Shown here: positions 8,318 to 16,192 of the stretch, piece after piece
Layout: each line of letters starts with the position of its first letter
Position numbering within the stretch: the first letter of the stretch is position 1
Assembly (NCBI GenBank): GCA_022820825.1
Contig: JAJEEU010000008.1
Span: 1-52,746, forward strand
Source of the DNA: Vicinamibacteria bacterium
Lineage (GTDB): Bacteria; Acidobacteriota; Vicinamibacteria; Vicinamibacterales; UBA8438
DNA length: 52,746 nt
Direction: 5' to 3'
Program-made: the position numbers and the translations under genes
Notes under the pieces: generated by a model
Told to the model about the DNA's origin: nothing
The model's database searches: none
The model's input: only the letters and a program-made list of their open reading frames with translations

Positions 8318-8345
8318 CGTCACACCTCCCGGGTTGCGGCCGGCG

Positions 8346-10310
8346 CTACTGCGGCGCGGCCGGCGTGTACCAGATCGGAGAGCTCCAGGCCCGTTCTTTC
8401 ACCGTCGGCAGGTCCGACGGGGGCGGCGCCACGCCGCGCGCCAGCGCCCGGTGCGTCGTCCACCGGCACGTCGGATTCTCCAGCACCCGCACATAGTAGA
8501 ACGCCCGCAGCGCCGGGTCGAAGTCCGGGTCGGTCCAGGTCGTGCTCAGCTCGGCCGCGCCCAGGTCGGTGGAGTAGCTGCAGTCGGACAGGTCCACCCG
8601 CGCGCCGTTGTCCGCGCAGCGGCGGGTCTGCGGGTCCGGCTCCAGCCCGTCGGCGCAGGCGACGTCGTACACCTGCTCGGCGATCTCGCCGTCGGCCTCG
8701 GCCCAGCCCTTGACGATCTGGACCTTCTGCAGGTTCGCGCTGTTGGGATCCTTCATGGCCCAGACTACGAAGCGGGGGCCGTCGCCGGCATCGCCGCCGG
8801 GCGGGTCCGGCAGGTCGCCTCCCATGGGCACGCCGCCGGCGTACGCGGCGTCGAGCATGTCACGCCTGGTGTCGAGGTCGGCGGGGTAGTCCCAGCCGGC
8901 GAAGAAGCGCAGGTGGATGCGGGTGCCGATGTTGACGAACGTCTCGAGCCGGCGCAGCGCGTCGAAGATGGACTCGCGCGTATTCGCTTCCGCCCACACG
9001 CCCACCAGCCCGCCCGGATTGTTCGGATTCCCGCCGCCTTCCGTATCGCCGAACCACTCGACGCCGGGACCGCCCTGGCCGATCACGTCGAGGCCGCCGC
9101 CGTCCGCGAACTTGAAGGGCTGCATGGTGAAGGCGTCCTCGTCGGTGGCGCCTCCCATGCTCCGGTGATCGTCGGTGCTGCCGATGAAGCCGAACTTGTA
9201 AGGATTGACGCCGTAGTCGGCCTCCAGCCGCAGGCCGGACTTCAGCGCGTTGCGGATCATGTCGGGCGCGTTGATGCACCCCTGGCGCTCGCCCGGCTCG
9301 CAGGCGCGCCAGCGGTTCTCGAAGCCGCACTCCTCGTCGGTGGTGCCGAGGCCGCGGTAGCACTCCGAGTTGCCCTTGACCTGGTGGATCTCCACGAGCG
9401 GCTCGGCCCAGGCGCGCAACCGCAGTATCTCGGGGGTGTACGGCGCCCAGCCGGAATCGGCGAACGACAATCCGCCGCTCAGATTCGAGTTGTGCGGGAT
9501 GGCCACCACCTGGCAGTCGCCGGTGCAGGCCGCCTCCAGCCACTCCCAGAGCCGTTCGGGGCGGTTGGCCATCTCCACGGCCGAGCCGCCCCACTCCGGC
9601 ACCACGTCGCCGCGGAAGATGACATTGCGGTGGAGGTGGCCGTAGCCGGGCGGGAACGCCGTCCATTCGTATCCCGGGAACGCCGTGAAGCGGCCCGGCT
9701 CGTTGAACTCGTCCGCGTTGCGCTGGATCTCCTGCCACAGGTGCCGCGCCCGCTCGTAGCATTTGTTGCCGGCGGTCATGGTGGCCTCGCCCTCGCCGCA
9801 GATGTCCGGCGGCCGCCGCCCGCGACCCTCGAACGGCGAGAATCCGAACCAGTTGTTGGCGCGCACCTGCTCGCAGATCGGCGTGTCGTAGGCCGGGTCG
9901 TCGGCGTCCTCGCACAGGTGCACCTCGCCGAGCCAGATGCCGTGGTCGGTCACGGCCATGAAGTCGAGCGGCACGCGCAGGCGCTGCACCCGGCCGTCGG
10001 CCGTGGTCACCTCTTCGCCGCGCGCGAAGCGGTACGCCAGCGCGGGACCGTCGCGGTTGCCGCCCAGCACGTAGGCGTCCAGCGACCAACTGGTGTGGAC
10101 GTGGAAGTCGCCGAAGTAGGCGTTGCGCAGCGGGTTTTGCTCGATCTCCGGACCTGCGCCGGCTGCCGGCGGCGCGGCGGCAGGCGCCGGGGCCTCGTCC
10201 GCCGCGGGTGTCTCGGGAGCGGGACCGGCACACGCCGCAACCAGCAGCAGCGGCAGGCAGACGGCCGCAAGCCTCGCGCTGTCGGGACAACGAAACTGCG
10301 GTATCGACAT
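8346..10310 (-). CDS. DUF3604 lipoprotein, copy 2 (clade A), with altered TDHG motif
   Basis: 654 aa. Lipobox Cys at residue 27 (LLLVAAC), linker, then DUF3604 with FHVHTSWS (H70, H72), AIPHNSN, EIHQVKGNSEC and GSTDDHRS. The second motif reads TDHG (G124) where all other copies have TDHD, caused by one base at 9940. The 3' half is nearly identical in DNA to copies 1, 3 and 5. Start chosen at 10310, 8 bases from GGGAG; the ATG at 10316 is too close to that site. Lies 28 bases upstream of copy 1 and 16 bases downstream of copy 3. It may have altered metal chemistry or be a non-catalytic paralogue. Confidence 0.87.
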   Translation of the reverse strand: MSIPQFRCPDSARLAAVCLPLLLVAACAGPAPETPAADEAPAPAAAPPAAGAGPEIEQNPLRNAYFGDFHVHTSWSLDAYVLGGNRDGPALAYRFARGEEVTTADGRVQRLRVPLDFMAVTDHGIWLGEVHLCEDADDPAYDTPICEQVRANNWFGFSPFEGRGRRPPDICGEGEATMTAGNKCYERARHLWQEIQRNADEFNEPGRFTAFPGYEWTAFPPGYGHLHRNVIFRGDVVPEWGGSAVEMANRPERLWEWLEAACTGDCQVVAIPHNSNLSGGLSFADSGWAPYTPEILRLRAWAEPLVEIHQVKGNSECYRGLGTTDEECGFENRWRACEPGERQGCINAPDMIRNALKSGLRLEADYGVNPYKFGFIGSTDDHRSMGGATDEDAFTMQPFKFADGGGLDVIGQGGPGVEWFGDTEGGGNPNNPGGLVGVWAEANTRESIFDALRRLETFVNIGTRIHLRFFAGWDYPADLDTRRDMLDAAYAGGVPMGGDLPDPPGGDAGDGPRFVVWAMKDPNSANLQKVQIVKGWAEADGEIAEQVYDVACADGLEPDPQTRRCADNGARVDLSDCSYSTDLGAAELSTTWTDPDFDPALRAFYYVRVLENPTCRWTTHRALARGVAPPPSDLPTVKERAWSSPIWYTPAAPQ

Positions 10311-10326
10311 GGTCATGTCTCCCGGC

Positions 10327-12330
10327 CTACGGCGCCGCGGGGGTATACCAGATCGGCGAGCTCCAGGCGCGTTCCTTCACCGTCGGCGGGTCGGACGGGG
10401 GCGGCGCCACGCCGCGCGCCAGCGCCCGGTGGGTCGTCCAGCGGCAGGTCGGGTTCTCCAGCACCCGCACATAGTAGAACGCCCGCAGCGCCGGGTCGAA
10501 GTCCGGGTCGGTCCAGGTCGTGCTCAGCTCGGCCGCGCCAAGGTCGGTGGAGTAGCTGCAGTCGGACAGGTCCACCCGCGCGCCGTTGTCGGCGCAGCGG
10601 CGGGTCTGTGGATCGGGCTCCAGCCCGTCGGCGCAGGCGACGTCGTAGACCTGTTCGGCGGTCTGCCCGTCGGCTTCGGCCCAGCCCTTGACGATCTGGA
10701 CCTTCTGCAGGTTTGCGCTGTACGGGTCCTTCATGGCCCAGACCACGAAGCGCGGACCGTCGCCCGCATCGCCGCCCGGCGGGTCCGGCAGGTCACCGCC
10801 CATGGGCACGCCCCCGGCGTACGCCGCTTCCACCATGTCGCGGCGGGTGTCGAGGTCGGCGGGGTAGTTCCAGCCGGCGAAGAAGCGCACGTGGATGCGG
10901 GTGCCGCTGTTGCCGAAGGTTTCGCGGCGACGCAGCGCGTCGAAGATGGCCTCGCGCGTATTGGCTTCCGCCCATACGCCGACCAGGCCGCCCGGATTGC
11001 TGGGGTTGCCGCCGTCGGCCCGGTCGTCCCACCAGCCGGCGCCGTCCAGCGCCTGGCCCACCAGGGCGAGGCCGCCGCCGGTCCCGAACTTGACCGGCTT
11101 GTCCGTGAAGTCGTCCTCGTCCACCGCGCCGGCCAGGGCCTGGTGATCGTCCGGGCTGGCGATGAACCCCCACTTGAACGGATTGACGCCGTAGTCGGCC
11201 TCCAGCCGCAGGCCGGTCCTGAGCGCGTTGCGGACGAAGTCCGGCGCGTTGGCGCAGCGGGTGCTCTGGCCGGGCCCGCAGGCGGGGTAGTAGTTCTCGA
11301 AGTCGCACTCCTCGTCCGTGGTGCCCAGGCCGCGGTAGCACTCGGAGTTGCCCTTGATCTGGTGAATCTCCACGAGCGGCTCGGCCCAGGCACGCAACCG
11401 CAGTATTTCGGGCGTGAACTGCGTCCAGCCGAACTCGGCGAAAGCCAGCCCGCCGCTCAGGTTCGGGTTGTGCGGAATGGCGACCACCTGGCAGTCGCCG
11501 GTGCAGGCCGCCTCCAGCCATTCCCAGAGCCGCTCCGGGCGGTTGCCCATTTCCACGGCCGCGCCGCCCCACTCCGGCACGGCGTCGCCGCGGAAGATGA
11601 CGTTGCGGTGCAGGTGGTTGCCGCCCGGGGTGGTCGTCCACTCGTAGGCCGGGAAGGTGGTGAACGCGCCGGGCTCGTAGAAGGCATCTGCGGTTCGTTG
11701 AATCTCGTGCCACAGGTGCCGCGCCCGCTCGTAGCACCTGTTGCCGGCCGTCATCGTGGCCTCGCTCTGGCCGCAGATTTCCGGCGGCCGCCGCCCGCGT
11801 CCCTCATACGTCCGCGGGGTGAACCAGGCGTTGGCGCGGAGCTGCTCGCAGGTGGGCGTGTCGTAGGCGGCGTCGTTCTCGTCGTTGCAGAGGTTGACCT
11901 CGCCGAGCCCCACATCGTGGTCGGTGACCGCCATGAAGTCGAGCGGAACCCGCAATTGGTGTACGGTTCCGTCCGCCTTGGTCACCTCCTCGCCGCGCCC
12001 GAAGCGGTACGCCAGCGCGGGGCCGTCGCGGTCGCCGCCCAGCACGTAGGCGTCGAGCGACCACCCGGTGTGCACGTGGAAGTCGCCGAACCACGCGCTG
12101 CGCAAGGGGTTGCGCTCCGCGCCGCCGCCCGCACGGGCTGCCGTCTCGGCAGCCCGTGAGTCCTCAGGCTCCGGCGCGGCTTCGGTTGCGGTGTCGTCGA
12201 CCGCCGGCGCGTTCTGCGCGTCGGGCTCGGTCCCGGCGCACGCCATCGCCAGCAGGCCGATCCCAATCGGCGCCACCCAGCGCGCGGCCGGCCGCGTGCG
12301 GCGGGCCGCTCGTGATCGCGGTCGCGGCAT
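10327..12330 (-). CDS. DUF3604 lipoprotein, copy 3 (clade A)
   Basis: 667 aa. Lipobox Cys at residue 31 (GLLAMAC), then an acidic Ala/Pro/Glu linker whose DNA (12121-12179) is nearly identical to the linker of copy 4 although the two belong to different clades. DUF3604 motifs: FHVHTGWS, VTDHDVGLG, AIPHNPN, EIHQIKGNSEC, SPDDHQA. Start chosen at 12330 because the longer frame upstream only shadows copy 4; the ATG begins 11 bases after the copy 4 stop. No strong ribosome site is visible, so translation may be coupled. The closest relative in the window appears to be copy 5. Confidence 0.87.
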   Translation of the reverse strand: MPRPRSRAARRTRPAARWVAPIGIGLLAMACAGTEPDAQNAPAVDDTATEAAPEPEDSRAAETAARAGGGAERNPLRSAWFGDFHVHTGWSLDAYVLGGDRDGPALAYRFGRGEEVTKADGTVHQLRVPLDFMAVTDHDVGLGEVNLCNDENDAAYDTPTCEQLRANAWFTPRTYEGRGRRPPEICGQSEATMTAGNRCYERARHLWHEIQRTADAFYEPGAFTTFPAYEWTTTPGGNHLHRNVIFRGDAVPEWGGAAVEMGNRPERLWEWLEAACTGDCQVVAIPHNPNLSGGLAFAEFGWTQFTPEILRLRAWAEPLVEIHQIKGNSECYRGLGTTDEECDFENYYPACGPGQSTRCANAPDFVRNALRTGLRLEADYGVNPFKWGFIASPDDHQALAGAVDEDDFTDKPVKFGTGGGLALVGQALDGAGWWDDRADGGNPSNPGGLVGVWAEANTREAIFDALRRRETFGNSGTRIHVRFFAGWNYPADLDTRRDMVEAAYAGGVPMGGDLPDPPGGDAGDGPRFVVWAMKDPYSANLQKVQIVKGWAEADGQTAEQVYDVACADGLEPDPQTRRCADNGARVDLSDCSYSTDLGAAELSTTWTDPDFDPALRAFYYVRVLENPTCRWTTHRALARGVAPPPSDPPTVKERAWSSPIWYTPAAP
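12135..12155. repeat. Perfect hairpin inside copy 3 linker, part of a 59-bp block shared with copy 4
   Basis: A 9-bp stem GGGCTGCCG with loop TCT and its exact complement. The surrounding 59 bases (12121-12179) match 14127-14185 at about 56 positions, the same site in copy 4. Confidence 0.7.
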
Positions 12331-12341
12331 GGCGGGGCGCT

Positions 12342-14288
12342 TCAGTCGCCCTCCGGCGTGTACCAGATGGGCGAGCTCCACGCCCGTTCCTTGATCACCG
12401 GCGGGACGTTGTCCGGTAGCTCGCCGCCGTTCCGCATTGCGTGCCACGTGGTCCAGCGGCAGGTGGGATTCTCCAGCACGCGGACGTAGTAGAACGCCCG
12501 CAAGGAGGGATCGAACTCGGGATCGGTCCAGGCCGCGCTCAGCTCCGCCGCGCCTGCGCCGCCCGTAGTGCTGCAGTCGGCCAGGTCCACCTGCGCGCCG
12601 TTGTCCGCGCAGCGGTGCGTCGCCGGGTCTGGCGGCCGGCCGTCGTCGCACGCCACGTCGTAGACCCGCTCGGCGGCGCCGCCGGCCGGGTCGTCCCAGC
12701 CCTTGACTATCTGCAGCTTCTGAAGAGCGGCGCTGTTCGCGTCGCGGGTGGCCCAGACGACGAACCGCGGCGCGTCCGCGCCGCCGCTCGCTGCCGGCAG
12801 ATCGCCGCCCATCGGCACGCCGCTGCGATAGCCCTCTTCGACCAGGTCCGGGCGCGCGTGCAGGTCGGCCGGCAGCGACCAGCCGCCGAAGAAGCGGACC
12901 CGGATGCGCGGGCCGCTCGTGGCGAACGTCTCGCGCCGCCGCAGGGCGTCGAAGATCGAGTCCCGGGTATTCTCCTCGGCCCAGACCGCCGCCAGGCCGC
13001 CCGGGTTGTTCAGCGGAGTACCCGGCGTCGTCGCGCCGATCTCGCCGAAGAAGTCACCCTCCCAGGTCTCCTCGTCAGCCGATCCCGGCATGCTGCGGTG
13101 GTCGTCGGTGCTGCCGATGATGCCGTACTTGAAGGGGTTGACGCCGTGCTCGGCCTCGACCTCCAGACCTGTCTTGAGCGCATTGCGGACCAGGTCGGAG
13201 GGGTCGTTGCAGAAAACCGGGCGGCCCCCGGCGCTGGCCGGCGGCGTGTCCGGATCGCACGCCTCGAAGAGCTGCTCGAAGTTGCACTCCTCGTCGGAGG
13301 TGAGCAGCCCGGTCGCGCATTCCGAGTTGCCCTTCACCTGGTGGATTTCGATTAGCGGCTCGCGCCGGATGCGCTGCTCGATGCCTTCCGCCGTGAACGG
13401 CGTGCCGTCGGAGTTGTTGGACGCCAGCACGGCGCCCAGGCCGTAGTTGGTGTTGTGTGGAATGGCGATCACGTCGCAGTTGCCGGTGCACGCCTCGTCC
13501 ATCCACTCCCAGAGCCGCTCCGGGGAATGGTTCCAGCCGAGGGCCGCCCCGCCCCAGGGCGGGATGTCCTCCCCGCGGAAGAAGACGTTGCGGTGCAGCC
13601 AACCGCCGCTGGCCGGGTGCACAGCGCTGTACTCGAAGGCGGTGAACGTCGTGAACACCCCGGGCTCGTACCAGGCGTCGGCCATCTCCTGCACCATGGG
13701 CCACTGGTGCGCGGCGCGCTGGTCGCAGCGGTTGTCGGGACCGGGCTCCGCGCTGCCGCACAACTCCGGGTAGCGCAGGCCCTGGAGCGACGAGCTGCGC
13801 AGGCGGAAGAACGCCTGGATGCTGCCGGCCTCCAGTTCCCGGCACATGGCGACGTCGCGGATGGACCCCTCGGGATCCTGGCAGAGCTGCACCTCGCCCA
13901 GCCAGTTGTCGTGGTCGGTCACCGCCATGAAGTCGAGCGGCGCGGCGAGCCGGCCGCGGACGTTTCCGTCCGCATCGAGAATTGGCTCTCCCCGGCCGTA
14001 GCGGTACGCCACGGAGGGGTCGTTCTGCATCGGGTCGCCGAACGTCCAGGCGTCCAGCGACCAACTGCTGTGCGCGTGCAGGTCGCCGAAGTAAGCGTTG
14101 CGCAGCGGGTTATGCTCCGGCGCCACGCCGCCGCCCGCAGGGGCTGCCGTCTCGGCAGCCGGTGAGTCCTCAGGCTCAGGCGCGGACCCTGCGCAGGCGG
14201 CCGCCAGCACGAGCGGCAGGCAGCCCGCCGCAAGCGTGGCGCGGCCCGGAAATGGAAACCGCGTCCGCCGCGGGATCATGCCGCCCAT
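12342..14288 (-). CDS. DUF3604 lipoprotein, copy 4 (clade B)
   Basis: 648 aa. Lipobox Cys at about residue 32, linker, then DUF3604 of the second clade: LHAHSSWSLDAWTFG, VTDHDNWLGEVQLC, AIPHNTNYGLG, EIHQVKGNSECATG, GSTDDHRSMPG. It shares with copy 6 an LTSDEECNFEQ segment and the C-terminal wording DPEFDPSLRAFYYVRVLENP. The ATG at 14288 is one base after the HupE-like gene stop; an ATG at 14279 is an alternative and neither has a strong ribosome site. It carries a complete set of PHP-like metal ligands, so is likely active if the family is enzymatic. Confidence 0.87.
   Translation of the reverse strand: MGGMIPRRTRFPFPGRATLAAGCLPLVLAAACAGSAPEPEDSPAAETAAPAGGGVAPEHNPLRNAYFGDLHAHSSWSLDAWTFGDPMQNDPSVAYRYGRGEPILDADGNVRGRLAAPLDFMAVTDHDNWLGEVQLCQDPEGSIRDVAMCRELEAGSIQAFFRLRSSSLQGLRYPELCGSAEPGPDNRCDQRAAHQWPMVQEMADAWYEPGVFTTFTAFEYSAVHPASGGWLHRNVFFRGEDIPPWGGAALGWNHSPERLWEWMDEACTGNCDVIAIPHNTNYGLGAVLASNNSDGTPFTAEGIEQRIRREPLIEIHQVKGNSECATGLLTSDEECNFEQLFEACDPDTPPASAGGRPVFCNDPSDLVRNALKTGLEVEAEHGVNPFKYGIIGSTDDHRSMPGSADEETWEGDFFGEIGATTPGTPLNNPGGLAAVWAEENTRDSIFDALRRRETFATSGPRIRVRFFGGWSLPADLHARPDLVEEGYRSGVPMGGDLPAASGGADAPRFVVWATRDANSAALQKLQIVKGWDDPAGGAAERVYDVACDDGRPPDPATHRCADNGAQVDLADCSTTGGAGAAELSAAWTDPEFDPSLRAFYYVRVLENPTCRWTTWHAMRNGGELPDNVPPVIKERAWSSPIWYTPEGD
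14142..14160. repeat. Perfect hairpin inside copy 4 linker
   Basis: An 8-bp stem GGCTGCCG, loop TCT, exact complement, at the same gene position as the hairpin in copy 3. Part of the shared 59-bp block 14127-14185. Confidence 0.65.
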
Positions 14289-14289
14289 G

Positions 14290-15330
14290 CTAGCCGAATA
14301 CTATCGCGCAGCGCTGCAGGAACCAGAACGACGCCAGTGAGCCGATCGTGTATGCCGGGACGGACTGCATCCACGGGTGGGGCCGAACCTCCAGCGTCCG
14401 CAGCGCCGCGAACAGCGCCAGCGCGGCCGTGATGAAGGCAATCTGGCCCACCTCGACCCCCACGTTGAACGAGAGCAGCGCCAGCGGAATGTCGCCGGGC
14501 GGGATGCCGATCTGCGACAGCGTGCCGGCGAACCCGAAGCCGTGCAGCAGGCCGAAGGCGAACGCCACCACCCACGGCCGGCGGTAGGTGAGGCTCGGCG
14601 CGCCCCGGTCGCGCTGCGTGATCTCGACGGCCAGGAACACGATGCTCAGCGCGACCAGCGCCTCGACCGGCGCGGGAGGCACGCGCACGAAGCCGAGCGT
14701 GGCCAGGCCGAGCGTGATGCTGTGCGCCACGGTGAAGGCCGTAATCGCCTTCAGCAGGCGGCGGAATCCGGCCACGATCCACAGCACGCCGAAGACGAAC
14801 AGCAGGTGGTCGATGCCGGACAGGATGTGGTCGACGCCGAGGCGGAAGTAGCCCCAGCCGTCGACGCGCCGGTTCGACTCCGCGCCCACGACGAACGACG
14901 GTTCCTGCGGCCGCAGTATCTGCGTGACGCTGTTGCCGTCGGCGAACTGGATGCGCACCAGCGTGTCCATGATCGTGACGCGCAAGCCGTCGATTCCTAT
15001 CGTCTGGCCGGCCAGACCGGTCTCGCCGCAGGCGACGACCCCGTTGGTAACCACTGAACCCGGCAACTCCACTTCCGTCGGGATGTCGGGCACCGTGCAG
15101 TGCGCCGGCAGCACGGGAACGATGGCGGGGGGCGGCCCCTCGACGGCGGGGATCCGCCAGATGACCGCGAACGTGCCCGGGGCCAGCTCGTTCAGGCCGA
15201 GGTAGGCCGGCAGGCTGGTGTGTGCCCGTGCCGGGGCCGCTGGCAGCGCCAACAGCAATCCCACGCTCACGGCGAACGGCCGCGCAGCCCGCCGCATGCG
15301 GCGCGTCAAGGCCTCAGTTTCCCGCCGCAC
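14290..15330 (-). CDS. HupE/UreJ-like integral membrane protein with periplasmic N-terminal domain
   Basis: 346 aa. Signal peptide ending ARAHTS (about residue 37), a periplasmic beta-rich domain to about 180 with a Cys pair (about 82 and 101), then about six membrane segments from 185 on. Histidines typical of HupE/UreJ relatives are visible: DHILSGIDHLLF, VAHSITLG and GLLHGFGFAG. HupE/UreJ proteins are linked to nickel handling; here a metal-supply role for the adjacent DUF3604 enzymes is only inference. Overlaps the PpiC gene by 17 bases and abuts copy 4. An in-frame ATG at 15297 is an alternative start. Confidence 0.82.
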   Translation of the reverse strand: MRRETEALTRRMRRAARPFAVSVGLLLALPAAPARAHTSLPAYLGLNELAPGTFAVIWRIPAVEGPPPAIVPVLPAHCTVPDIPTEVELPGSVVTNGVVACGETGLAGQTIGIDGLRVTIMDTLVRIQFADGNSVTQILRPQEPSFVVGAESNRRVDGWGYFRLGVDHILSGIDHLLFVFGVLWIVAGFRRLLKAITAFTVAHSITLGLATLGFVRVPPAPVEALVALSIVFLAVEITQRDRGAPSLTYRRPWVVAFAFGLLHGFGFAGTLSQIGIPPGDIPLALLSFNVGVEVGQIAFITAALALFAALRTLEVRPHPWMQSVPAYTIGSLASFWFLQRCAIVFG

Positions 15331-16189
15331 CGCCAGCCAGCGCGTCGGCGTCGACGACGATCTCGAACCGCCGGCGCAGCCCCTCGTAATACGCGTCGGC
15401 CGCCGAGCGCAGCCGCTCCCCGCCGAGATCCCGCGCGAGCTGGCTGCGCACCTCGCCGAGCGCCGGCAGGCGCGACGGCACGCGCTGGCGGACCCGGACG
15501 ACGTGCATGCCGTAGCTGGAGGGCACCGGACCGCTCCATGCGTCCACCGGCAGCTCGAACAACCGGCCCGCGAACCGCGGGCCGAACAGGTCCCGGACCT
15601 GGTCGCGGGACTGCGGCGGGTACTCGTACTGCAGCATGAAGCGGTCCCCCAACTGGGCCGCGTCGGCGGTTGCGACGTCGCCCGAGGTCAGTCGCGCCAG
15701 CGCATCGCGGGCCGCCGCCTCCGCGCCCGCGCCCCGGTTGCTGCCGCTGAAGTACACGTGGGAGAAGCTGACCTTCTCGGGAATGCGATAGCGCTCCGCG
15801 TTGTCGTCGAAGAACGCCTGCAGCTCGGCGTCCGACGGCTCGACCGTTGAGGCGACGCTCTGCGCCAGGAACTCGACCTTCTGCGCCAGCCGGCGGCGGA
15901 CGATGGTGTCGCCCTGATCGAGGCCCGAGGCGATCGCCTCGCGGTAGAGCACCTCCTCGCGGATGAAGTCCTCGATCAGGCTGTCGAGCTCGCGCTGCGT
16001 CGGCGGCGCGCCCCGCTGCCGGGTCCACGTCTCGCGCAACTGCTGGATCCGGTCCGCCGTCACCTCGATGCGGTTGCTGTTGTCGCCCACGCCGAACGAC
16101 TGGCCGAACAGGGCGCTCAGGCCGAACAGCACGCCGCCCGCCAGCAGGAAGTGGACGAGCGGCTCACGCAGTAGTCGGCGCCAATGCAT
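15314..16189 (-). CDS. Membrane-anchored peptidyl-prolyl cis-trans isomerase (PpiC/parvulin type)
   Basis: 291 aa. One N-terminal membrane anchor (about residues 12-30, LVHFLLAGGVLFGLSALFG), a helical SurA-like region with LIEDFIREEVLYREA (about 71-85), and a parvulin domain from about 140 (VSFSHVYFSG) to 238 (PVPSSYGMHVVRV). The family catalyses prolyl isomerisation of exported proteins. It sits 3 bases after DUF3604 copy 5 and overlaps the HupE-like gene, so it may serve as folding helper for the secreted products of this string. Start from the family N-terminus; no clear ribosome site, suggesting coupling to copy 5. Confidence 0.85.
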   Translation of the reverse strand: MHWRRLLREPLVHFLLAGGVLFGLSALFGQSFGVGDNSNRIEVTADRIQQLRETWTRQRGAPPTQRELDSLIEDFIREEVLYREAIASGLDQGDTIVRRRLAQKVEFLAQSVASTVEPSDAELQAFFDDNAERYRIPEKVSFSHVYFSGSNRGAGAEAAARDALARLTSGDVATADAAQLGDRFMLQYEYPPQSRDQVRDLFGPRFAGRLFELPVDAWSGPVPSSYGMHVVRVRQRVPSRLPALGEVRSQLARDLGGERLRSAADAYYEGLRRRFEIVVDADALAGGAAGN

Positions 16190-16192
16190 ACG

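Noticed and set aside
6434-10691. Very long plus-strand open frames (759 and 851 codons) opposite the DUF3604 genes, similar to each other.
   Set aside because: They mirror the codon pattern of the real minus-strand genes in high-GC DNA; their similarity follows from homology of the DUF3604 copies. No ribosome sites or recognisable domains.
12121-14185. The linker hairpins as transcription terminators.
   Set aside because: They lie inside coding sequence and lack a following T-run.
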